From an uncultured Candidatus Melainabacteria bacterium (lineage in GTDB: Bacteria > Cyanobacteriota > Vampirovibrionia > Gastranaerophilales > Gastranaerophilaceae), in assembly GCA_934773085.1 (NCBI GenBank), contig CAKVMU010000043.1, forward strand, positions 1-10,132: 10,132 nt of DNA, given 5' to 3'. This document shows positions 3,805 to 10,132 of the stretch, in pieces. A program made the position numbers and the translations under genes. Numbering within the stretch: position 1 is the first letter of the stretch; every line of letters begins with the position of its first letter. The notes under the pieces were generated by a model. That model ran no database searches. It saw nothing but the letters and a program-made list of their open reading frames with translations, and was not told where the DNA came from.

Positions 3805-5712
3805 ATGATTCAAAAGGTTCAAATGGGTGAACCCAATTTTAAGGCCGCAAGAGTAAATATTTTGGCAACAGCGGATAATCACGGAAACATATTACGTTTG
3901 CCGAGAGTATTAAAGACTATTGAAAATAACGCAAGTGAATTCTTTCCGAAAGCAGATTCACCTTCTACAAAGAATTTCTTTGCGATAGTCGGGGATTGGT
4001 TTATTAATCCTTCCAAAAAAGGCTTTTTGACTCGTCCGGATTTGTCTAATGGTGATATTCAAAATTTAGCATTGCTAAAAACAATTGACAGTGTGCGAAT
4101 GATTGTAAAAGGTTTGGTTGACAAATCTCCAAACCAGAATGGAACACGAAGTTCACTGGTAGAAACGCTTTTTGAAATGGGGAACCACTGTCTTGATGCC
4201 GGAGATAAATTTATTTTGAATGTTATGAAAAAGAATCCGATGACTTCTCTTGTAACAAATGTGGATTTGGACAAATCTCCTTCGGTTGCAGAGGCAATGC
4301 AAAGTTGTGATAAAATTGTAAAATCAGCTATGTACAAGATTCCTGATGATAAAAATCCTGAGTTATTCCACACAATTTTATTTGTAGGAGCAACTATTCC
4401 GACAATGGATTTTTATAACCCTGGTTTGCTAAATGGGTTGGAATTTTATGATAACTCAAACCAAAAGGATGCAAATCTTAAAGAATCAGATATTCAAGGG
4501 ACAATTAATGCTATCAAAAATGAAGTGGATGCATTCAAGAAAGAAAATCCAAAAGGTGTTGTTGTTCTTATGTCACACATGGGCGGACGTTTATCAGAAA
4601 TTGTGAGAAAAAATGTTCCTCAGATTAACCATATATTAAATGGTCACGACCACAAGAATGTTCAATCAAATTCAGGTAAAACAAGTATAAATTCATTGGG
4701 TAAAGACAATGAAATGATAAAAGCTCTGAATCTTGAATTCGACGATGACGGCAATCTCGTGCGTGGTACTATGACTCCGTTTTTCACGGAAACAACTCTT
4801 GCAGATGGTCTGGAAGAACATCCATTCCAAGTATTTTTGAACGAATTCTTTGAAAAGGATATGAAGCCTTTAATATCTTTGGATGAATTGAAGTCAGAAG
4901 GGGCAATCGAAGATTCTAAACAAAAATTCCCTAATAAAGTGAACGAAATTCTTGACCGGATAGGGTTGGAATATGCAGAAGAAGCGAAAATTCAGCTGAT
5001 GAAAAACAAGTTTTTCAAATCTATGATTGAAGAGAAAGCGACTGCCGAGCTTAAAAATGAAGAAAAGGCGGATACCGGCATGAATTCTCTTTCATATGGT
5101 AATGAAATTCGTTATAAAAACAGTTATTTAATGAATTATTTAACAAGTGCGATTAAAAGAATTATCAGAAATAAACTGGATTCTGGGGTCTTTACCGTCG
5201 GATTACAATCTTCAATTGTCAGAGGTGGCTTGGAAGATAAAGCCAACAACCTTGCAGTTATGAAGATTTTTGACGGTGTAAGTGAAGACTTATCAAATTT
5301 AAGAATCGGCGCTGTAAAAGGTTCGGAACTGGCAGGTCTTATTACGGAAAACATTTTAGCAAACTTAAAGGCTCCGACCAGAAACACAATTATTCACTGG
5401 TCAGATGTACAAGTTAACCGTAGTTTAATAAAAGATATTAAAGACGGCAAGGTTTCGGCTGAGTATTCGGATGCGATACGTGTAAGAAATCCTATTACAA
5501 GAGCGTTTGAGCCAATTGACCTAAATGAAGAATACAAAATGGTTATTGGCGAAAAATATTTGATAAAAGATGATATTGAATGGCCGGGCAAAATTCGTGA
5601 TAAATTTGTATCATTGGGCAAAACTTATGATGAACTTTTCAGAGATTATTTGGAAAGTATCAATTACGAATTGCACATAACTCCAAAAACAAAGGAAGAA
5701 AGAATTATATAA
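3805..5712 (+). CDS. 5'-nucleotidase/UshA-family metallophosphoesterase, no signal peptide
   Basis: A 635-aa protein (numbered from ATG 3805) with the motifs of the calcineurin-like metallophosphoesterase fold: D24-N-H26 in TADNHGN, G63-D64, G126-N127-H128 followed by CLD, H258 in VLMSHMGG, and G280-H281-D-H283. These supply the dinuclear metal site. The C-terminal half (about 440-625), with SSIVRGGLEDKA, matches the substrate-binding domain of 5'-nucleotidases (UshA/NadN/CpdB relatives), which split nucleotides or 2',3'-cyclic nucleotides. Those are normally secreted, but this N-terminus (MIQKVQMGEPNFKAARV) has no signal peptide. Start choice is open: GTG 3796 gives 638 aa but is only 3 nt from the Shine-Dalgarno; ATG 3823 has AAAAGG 5 nt upstream. 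Likely co-transcribed with the TPR gene. Family secure, substrate unknown. Confidence 0.85.
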   Translation: MIQKVQMGEPNFKAARVNILATADNHGNILRLPRVLKTIENNASEFFPKADSPSTKNFFAIVGDWFINPSKKGFLTRPDLSNGDIQNLALLKTIDSVRMIVKGLVDKSPNQNGTRSSLVETLFEMGNHCLDAGDKFILNVMKKNPMTSLVTNVDLDKSPSVAEAMQSCDKIVKSAMYKIPDDKNPELFHTILFVGATIPTMDFYNPGLLNGLEFYDNSNQKDANLKESDIQGTINAIKNEVDAFKKENPKGVVVLMSHMGGRLSEIVRKNVPQINHILNGHDHKNVQSNSGKTSINSLGKDNEMIKALNLEFDDDGNLVRGTMTPFFTETTLADGLEEHPFQVFLNEFFEKDMKPLISLDELKSEGAIEDSKQKFPNKVNEILDRIGLEYAEEAKIQLMKNKFFKSMIEEKATAELKNEEKADTGMNSLSYGNEIRYKNSYLMNYLTSAIKRIIRNKLDSGVFTVGLQSSIVRGGLEDKANNLAVMKIFDGVSEDLSNLRIGAVKGSELAGLITENILANLKAPTRNTIIHWSDVQVNRSLIKDIKDGKVSAEYSDAIRVRNPITRAFEPIDLNEEYKMVIGEKYLIKDDIEWPGKIRDKFVSLGKTYDELFRDYLESINYELHITPKTKEERII

Positions 5713-8161
5713 ATTTTGCAGTTTTAGATTCTTTGCAGTTCTTTAATTCTGTAGGTGTTCCGCAGAATATTATTTTGCCGCCTTGTTCACCACCTTCAGG
5801 TCCCATATCGACTATGTAATCGGCATTTCGGATTACGTCCAAGTCGTGTTCTATGACGATAACGGTGGCACCATTATCTATCAATGTTTCGAAGACATTC
5901 AGCAATGTTTGAATGTCAGAAGGGTGTAGCCCGATTGTAGGTTCATCGAACACGAAAACTGTATCGGATTGTGTTTTACGCATTTCGCTGGCAAGTTTGA
6001 GTCTTTGAGCCTCTCCGCCAGATAATCCGGGGGTTGCTTCTCCGAGGGTTAGGTATCCCAATCCTAAATCTTTTAGGGTTTGTAATCTTTGTTGAACCAC
6101 TTTTATATTCTTACACTTTTCTAATGCAGTGCAGATATCCATAGACATTAATTCAGACAGAGAATACCCGTCAAATTTTATCTTATCAACGATTTTTGAA
6201 TACCTCGAGCCGCTGCATTCAGGACATGGAATTTCAACGTCAGGCAGAAATTGTACGTCCAGATTGATAACTCCGGTTCCGTCGCAAACTGGACATCTGA
6301 GTTTTCCTGTGTTGTAAGAAAAATCGCCGGCTTTGAATCCCAATTCTTTTGCGGAATCCGTTTTAGCAAAGACTTTTCTCAATTCATCATGGATGTTGGC
6401 ATAAGTTGCAACAGTGGAGCGAATATTTATTCCAATCGGGGTCGCATCAATAAGTTTTACTTGATTGATTCCGTTTGCTTCTATATTTTTAATATGTGTA
6501 GGTGCTTTCTTTTTTGCAGTAAGTGATTCAAGCGCAGGAACTAAACTTTCCAGAACCATTGTCGTTTTTCCTGAACCTGAAACTCCGGTAACAACTGTCA
6601 GTTTGCCTTTTGGAAACCTTACTGATAAAGGTTTTACTGTGTGAATTTTATCAGTGGATAAACAGATTTCGCCATTTTCAAACAAGTTGTTGTGAGAGGA
6701 GGTCGTTAACACCTTCTTTTCTCCGGAAAGAAAACCGCCGATTATGGAGGATTTATTATTTTCGATTTCCGGAATCGTACCTTCTGCAATTACGTATCCG
6801 CCTTCAACACCCGCTTTTGGTCCCATTTCAATAAGCCAGTTGGATTCTTTTAATATCTGAGTGTCGTGGTCTACCAATATTACGGAATTTCCGTCTGCAA
6901 TCAAATCTTTTATAACCCCGTTAAGCCCTACAATATTAGAAGGGTGCAAACCTATTGAGGGTTCATCCAATACATACAAAACTCCGGTGGTTCTGTTTCT
7001 GACGGCACGTGCAAGCTGCATTCGTTGTCTTTCCCCAGTTGAAAGTGTTGAGGAAGCTCTGTCTAAGGTTAGGTAGCCCAGCCCCAAGTCTAAGAGTCTT
7101 TTTGCGACATTTAAGAACGAATCGCATATGCTTTCAGCCATTGGCTTCATTTCAGTTGGCAGGCTTTGCGGAACTTCTTTTACCCATTCAACGATATCAG
7201 TAAGAGTCATTTTGCATGCTTCGTCAATAGAAATTCCCATAAGTTTAGGGCAACGGGCTTTTTTTGATAATCTGCTACCGTTGCAGTCCGGACAGATGCC
7301 TTGTTTTAGAAATTTTTCGACACGCTTCATGCTCTTTTCATCTTTTACTTTAGAAAGGGCATTCTCTACTGTATAAACCGCATTATAGTATGTAAAATCT
7401 AATTCTCCGGCTTGATTAGTGTTTTTTGCCTTATAAAAAATATGTTTCTTTTCGGCTGGTCCGTGGTAAACGATATCTTTTTCTTTGTCACTCAAATCTT
7501 TAAAAGGAATATTTGTTCGCACTCCCATTTCACGACAAACATCTGTCATCAAAGACCACATAAGAGTTCCCCAAGGTGCAACAGCGCCCTCGTCAATTGT
7601 CAGGTTTTCATCCGGAACCAAAGTTGATTCATCAACCGTACGAACGATGCCTGTGCCGCTGCAGGTCGGGCAAGCACCTTGACTGTTGAACGCAAGTTCT
7701 TCCGCAGACGGTGCATAAAAATGTTCTCCGCAAGTCGGGCAAATTAACTCCTTTTCAGCTGCAACATCAAGTGTAGGTTGATGATAGTGTCCGTTCGGGC
7801 AACAATGAGATGCCAATCTGGAAAACATTAGTCGCAGGCTGTTTAAAAGCTCCGTTCCTGTTCCGAACGTACTTCTGATTCCCGGAATTGCCGGTCGTTG
7901 GTGCAAGGCCAATGCTGCAGGTACGTATAATATTTCATCAACAGAAGCTTTTTCTGCTTGAGTCATTCTTCTTCGGGTGTATGTCGAAAGTGCTTCAAGA
8001 TATCTTCTTGAACCTTCTGCATAGAGCACTCCCAAAGCAAGCGAAGATTTTCCGGAACCGGAAACTCCTGCAATTCCGACAATTTTGTTCAATGGAATAT
8101 CGACATCAATATTCTTTAAATTATGAACTCTTGCTCCACGGACTTTTATTTTATCAACCAT
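5705..8161 (-). CDS. uvrA: Class II UvrA (UvrA2-like) ABC ATPase lacking the UvrB-binding domain
   Basis: An 818-aa UvrA-family protein with two ABC ATPase halves. Half 1: Walker [10 protein letters not shown] (32-40), zinc module CPTC...CPTC (141/144/164/167), signature [11 protein letters not shown] (about 370-380), Walker [14 protein letters not shown] (about 393-406). Half 2: Walker [10 protein letters not shown] (about 525-533), zinc pairs CPVC and CPEC, signature [12 protein letters not shown] (about 712-723), Walker [14 protein letters not shown] (about 732-745). Class I UvrA is about 940 aa; here the residues after the [10 protein letters not shown] stretch go straight to the first zinc cysteines, so the roughly 110-aa UvrB-binding domain is missing. 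That defines class II UvrA (UvrA2, DrrC), linked to DNA-damage or drug tolerance rather than core excision repair. AGG lies 6 nt before the ATG. The gene ends 8 bp inside the convergent nucleotidase gene and follows the glycosyltransferase by 56 nt. Confidence 0.9.
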   Translation of the reverse strand: MVDKIKVRGARVHNLKNIDVDIPLNKIVGIAGVSGSGKSSLALGVLYAEGSRRYLEALSTYTRRRMTQAEKASVDEILYVPAALALHQRPAIPGIRSTFGTGTELLNSLRLMFSRLASHCCPNGHYHQPTLDVAAEKELICPTCGEHFYAPSAEELAFNSQGACPTCSGTGIVRTVDESTLVPDENLTIDEGAVAPWGTLMWSLMTDVCREMGVRTNIPFKDLSDKEKDIVYHGPAEKKHIFYKAKNTNQAGELDFTYYNAVYTVENALSKVKDEKSMKRVEKFLKQGICPDCNGSRLSKKARCPKLMGISIDEACKMTLTDIVEWVKEVPQSLPTEMKPMAESICDSFLNVAKRLLDLGLGYLTLDRASSTLSTGERQRMQLARAVRNRTTGVLYVLDEPSIGLHPSNIVGLNGVIKDLIADGNSVILVDHDTQILKESNWLIEMGPKAGVEGGYVIAEGTIPEIENNKSSIIGGFLSGEKKVLTTSSHNNLFENGEICLSTDKIHTVKPLSVRFPKGKLTVVTGVSGSGKTTMVLESLVPALESLTAKKKAPTHIKNIEANGINQVKLIDATPIGINIRSTVATYANIHDELRKVFAKTDSAKELGFKAGDFSYNTGKLRCPVCDGTGVINLDVQFLPDVEIPCPECSGSRYSKIVDKIKFDGYSLSELMSMDICTALEKCKNIKVVQQRLQTLKDLGLGYLTLGEATPGLSGGEAQRLKLASEMRKTQSDTVFVFDEPTIGLHPSDIQTLLNVFETLIDNGATVIVIEHDLDVIRNADYIVDMGPEGGEQGGKIIFCGTPTELKNCKESKTAKFI

Positions 8162-8217
8162 TTTCCACCTGTTTCTATTATCAGATTAACATAAAATACA
8201 TTTGTGGGCGAAGTTTA

Positions 8218-9369
8218 TTAATAGTCTTGAATAATATTCATATATCCTTTTTGAATTTCAATGGAATTCCTTGGTTTGTCAAATGAATACGGAGTGTAAT
8301 AAATAGCTGATGTTATCGCTAAAAAGCATATTGTAGTCAGTATAATTTTCTTGAACTTGCAATTGTAGCTTACAAGTATTATTGCAAGGAGCGGATATGT
8401 GAATAGAACAAGTCTTGCTGCAATCGGATATTTGTGCAGGCATGAAGCCAATATTACGAGTAGAATGGGTGTTGTGAGGTATAATTTAAGCTTTTTATCG
8501 TGCTTTGAAATCAAATAAGTGATAAACAAAAATACGATAAATATGCCGCAAAGAATTGTTAAAATCTTATACGGGGTAGTTCCGCCCCAGAAGAAAAATT
8601 CTCCTGTTCGGATAAACAATCTAAGCGGATGAGAAAAACTTAAGTATCCAAAATCTAAGCCATTCCAGCAATCTTGCATTTGTAAATATGAAGAACTTAT
8701 TATGTATCGCAGTGATATAAAGTAAAATGTTGCAAAACTTATAATCAGTGGGATGATAGTCTTAAGAAAAACTGTTCGATTTTTCAACAAAAGAAAAATT
8801 AACAGCGGAGCCAGAATAAAATAACAGGAATATGAAAACCACACAGAAATAGCGATAAGTAAAAAGTACCACCATTTTGAGGTCTTTTCAAAAATTATTC
8901 GATAAGCAATAATATATAAAATAATCGCAACCAAAAGTTCCATGGAGTATTGTTTGAAAATTGCGCAGTATGCAATTGTTTGGGTGTTTAGTGTGAATAC
9001 TAAAAAAGCGAGCATTCTCACAACAGAATCTTTTATGACCAGTTTGCATAATCTCCAAAAACAAAATACAGATGCTGTTCCAAAAATAAACGGAAAAATT
9101 CTTAGCAACAAATCCTGTTTGTACGAGTGAGTTGGTGAGATTAACATAAGCTTTGACAAAAACAGGAATGCAGGCGGGCAGGCTTGAATATTATCCAATC
9201 CTCTAAAAAGATGTGAAAACGATAAAGTCTTTATGTTTTCAAACAACGCAATCTCATCACCGTACATCAAATTGTTTCGAAATAATATGACTAGTCTAAG
9301 TAAGATACCGATAGTAAGGATTATAGCAAATAGGTATTTGTCGCTTATAATATTTTTGAGTTTAAGCAT
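8218..9369 (-). CDS. GT-C membrane glycosyltransferase (PMT/ArnT-like)
   Basis: A 383-aa integral membrane protein with about 9-10 hydrophobic helices. The first helix (about 12-30) is followed by an outside loop with Y-G37-D38-E39, the catalytic acidic pair of GT-C enzymes that take sugar from a polyprenyl-phosphate donor. CPPAFLFLSKL (64-74) and LLLRIFPFIFGTASVFCFWRL (87-107) are typical of the PMT/ArnT/GT39-like families. The large soluble C-terminal domain of ArnT is absent; the protein ends in a short polar tail. It probably adds a sugar to a lipid, glycan or protein on the outer face of the membrane. The ATG is 4 nt after the TAG of the acyltransferase gene and has no clear Shine-Dalgarno, so translation is likely coupled. 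Sugar and acceptor unknown. Confidence 0.8.
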   Translation of the reverse strand: MLKLKNIISDKYLFAIILTIGILLRLVILFRNNLMYGDEIALFENIKTLSFSHLFRGLDNIQACPPAFLFLSKLMLISPTHSYKQDLLLRIFPFIFGTASVFCFWRLCKLVIKDSVVRMLAFLVFTLNTQTIAYCAIFKQYSMELLVAIILYIIAYRIIFEKTSKWWYFLLIAISVWFSYSCYFILAPLLIFLLLKNRTVFLKTIIPLIISFATFYFISLRYIISSSYLQMQDCWNGLDFGYLSFSHPLRLFIRTGEFFFWGGTTPYKILTILCGIFIVFLFITYLISKHDKKLKLYLTTPILLVILASCLHKYPIAARLVLFTYPLLAIILVSYNCKFKKIILTTICFLAITSAIYYTPYSFDKPRNSIEIQKGYMNIIQDY

Positions 9370-9373
9370 AAGG

Positions 9374-10102
9374 CTATTCTATCCAATTAATATTGTGTTT
9401 GACAATTTTTGCCGGAGCTCCGGCGATAACACAATATTCTTCGTCAAATTTCTTTGTTACAACAGATGCAATCCCAATTACGCAATTATCGGGTATTTGT
9501 GCGTTTTTGGTCATTGTTACACGCTCTCCAACCCATACATGATTCCCGATTTTAATTTTATCTTTTGCGGAATTTAAAACTTCGTTTGTGTCTTTATTAA
9601 TGACTTTATGCACATCTGTCAAAATTCGAATGTTGTTTGAAAACAGGCAATCTGCTCCTATTTCGATTTCATTTTTGTACAAATGTATTGTTGTGTCGCA
9701 GCTTTTAGTCTTTTTGCCAACGCTTGCTTTGCAGTTATTACCGTAAACAAGTATTTTATATGTTCCGTTGCTGTCCTCGTGGAATTCTATAGAGTTATTG
9801 CTGCCATCGCATAAGATATTGCTTCTGAATAATTTTACCCCTTTGTGGATGATTACAGAATTGTTATCTCCTTTAAAATCAACGCACAAACCTTTTATCT
9901 TATGAACTCTTTTTTCTTTTCCTTCTTCGTCTTTAAGAATTATTTTGTTGTTTTTACCTAGATTGGAGCCTGTTTTTAACGGATAAAATACTAGATAAGG
10001 TATGCTTCCGGATACAAACTTAAATTTAACCCCCAGAATTTTGATAATCAAATAAGAAAGTGATAGTCTGTACTCTTCTGTAATCGAGAATAATTTTGAC
10101 AT
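9374..10102 (-). CDS. Left-handed beta-helix O-acyltransferase (WbbJ-like)
   Basis: A 242-aa cytosolic enzyme. The second half carries the hexapeptide repeat pattern of acyl-CoA-dependent O-acetyltransferases: IEIGADCLFSNNIRILT (146-162), D163-V-H165 (probable catalytic His, as in the SDxH segment of WbbJ-like capsule and sialic-acid O-acetyltransferases), IGNHVWVGERV (185-195), then IPDNCVIGIASVV, and the terminal motif AGAPAKIVKHNINW (227-240). The first 140 residues are a less conserved beta-rich lead-in. It likely acetylates a sugar of a surface polysaccharide, which fits with the membrane glycosyltransferase that follows it. The start is supported by GGGGAG 9 nt upstream. A TATAAT further upstream suggests this is the first gene of the three-gene minus-strand unit. 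Confidence 0.85.
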   Translation of the reverse strand: MSKLFSITEEYRLSLSYLIIKILGVKFKFVSGSIPYLVFYPLKTGSNLGKNNKIILKDEEGKEKRVHKIKGLCVDFKGDNNSVIIHKGVKLFRSNILCDGSNNSIEFHEDSNGTYKILVYGNNCKASVGKKTKSCDTTIHLYKNEIEIGADCLFSNNIRILTDVHKVINKDTNEVLNSAKDKIKIGNHVWVGERVTMTKNAQIPDNCVIGIASVVTKKFDEEYCVIAGAPAKIVKHNINWIE

Positions 10103-10125
10103 TAGGCTGCTCCCCTTTTTCTTAA

Positions 10126-10131
10126 ATTATA
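10126..10131 (-). promoter_or_regulatory. Candidate -10 of the acyltransferase-glycosyltransferase-UvrA unit
   Basis: A perfect TATAAT on the minus strand 23 nt before the ATG at 10102, followed by the GGGGAG Shine-Dalgarno. The -35 would lie beyond the right edge of the window, so it cannot be checked. Confidence 0.45.
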
Positions 10132-10132
10132 T

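Noticed and set aside
6129..7682. Several plus-strand ORFs inside the uvrA gene
   Set aside because: All antisense to a well-conserved ATPase gene; they lack ribosome sites and family features.

Overview
The window is AT-rich bacterial DNA with strong Shine-Dalgarno sites and sigma70-type promoters (TTGACT/TATCAT, TTTACC/TATAAT). Nothing in it fixes the taxon. The mix of an exported TPR protein, a class II UvrA, a cytosolic 5'-nucleotidase relative and surface-glycan genes suggests an uncultured gut-type bacterium. A Gastranaerophilales (Vampirovibrionia) or Firmicutes-like host is my guess from impression only, with no marker gene to support it.

Layout. 1-690: two minus-strand genes, the 5' end of a small exported protein (partial, runs off the left edge) and an 87-aa orphan with its own promoter. 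691-935: a short scar with a tRNA 3'-end-like sequence and a possible remnant of a tyrosine-recombinase C-terminus. 936-1824: a compact minus-strand module made of an RNA gene of about 97 nt (promoter, two stacked hairpins, intrinsic terminator) followed by a 239-aa HEPN-type protein (R128-N-x3-H133). 1939-2166: a KTSC-like 75-aa protein. 2439-5712: a plus-strand pair, an exported TPR protein and a 5'-nucleotidase-family metallophosphoesterase. 5705-10102: a minus-strand run of an O-acyltransferase (LbH fold), a GT-C membrane glycosyltransferase and a class II UvrA. The UvrA gene ends in an 8-bp tail-to-tail overlap with the nucleotidase gene.

The most interesting part is 1653-1824. The RNA and the HEPN gene each have a TTGACT-16-TATCAT promoter, with an identical 11-bp block around the -10. 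The RNA promoter puts the transcript start at the first paired base of the first hairpin. The HEPN promoter puts it on the A of the ATG, so the mRNA would be leaderless. An RNA gene with a terminator just upstream of a HEPN RNase-like gene is the layout of RNA-antitoxin/HEPN-toxin (AbiF-like) and type III toxin-antitoxin loci. I read the module as an uncharacterised RNA-controlled abortive-infection or toxin-antitoxin system. The RNA structure was folded by eye and the function is inferred.
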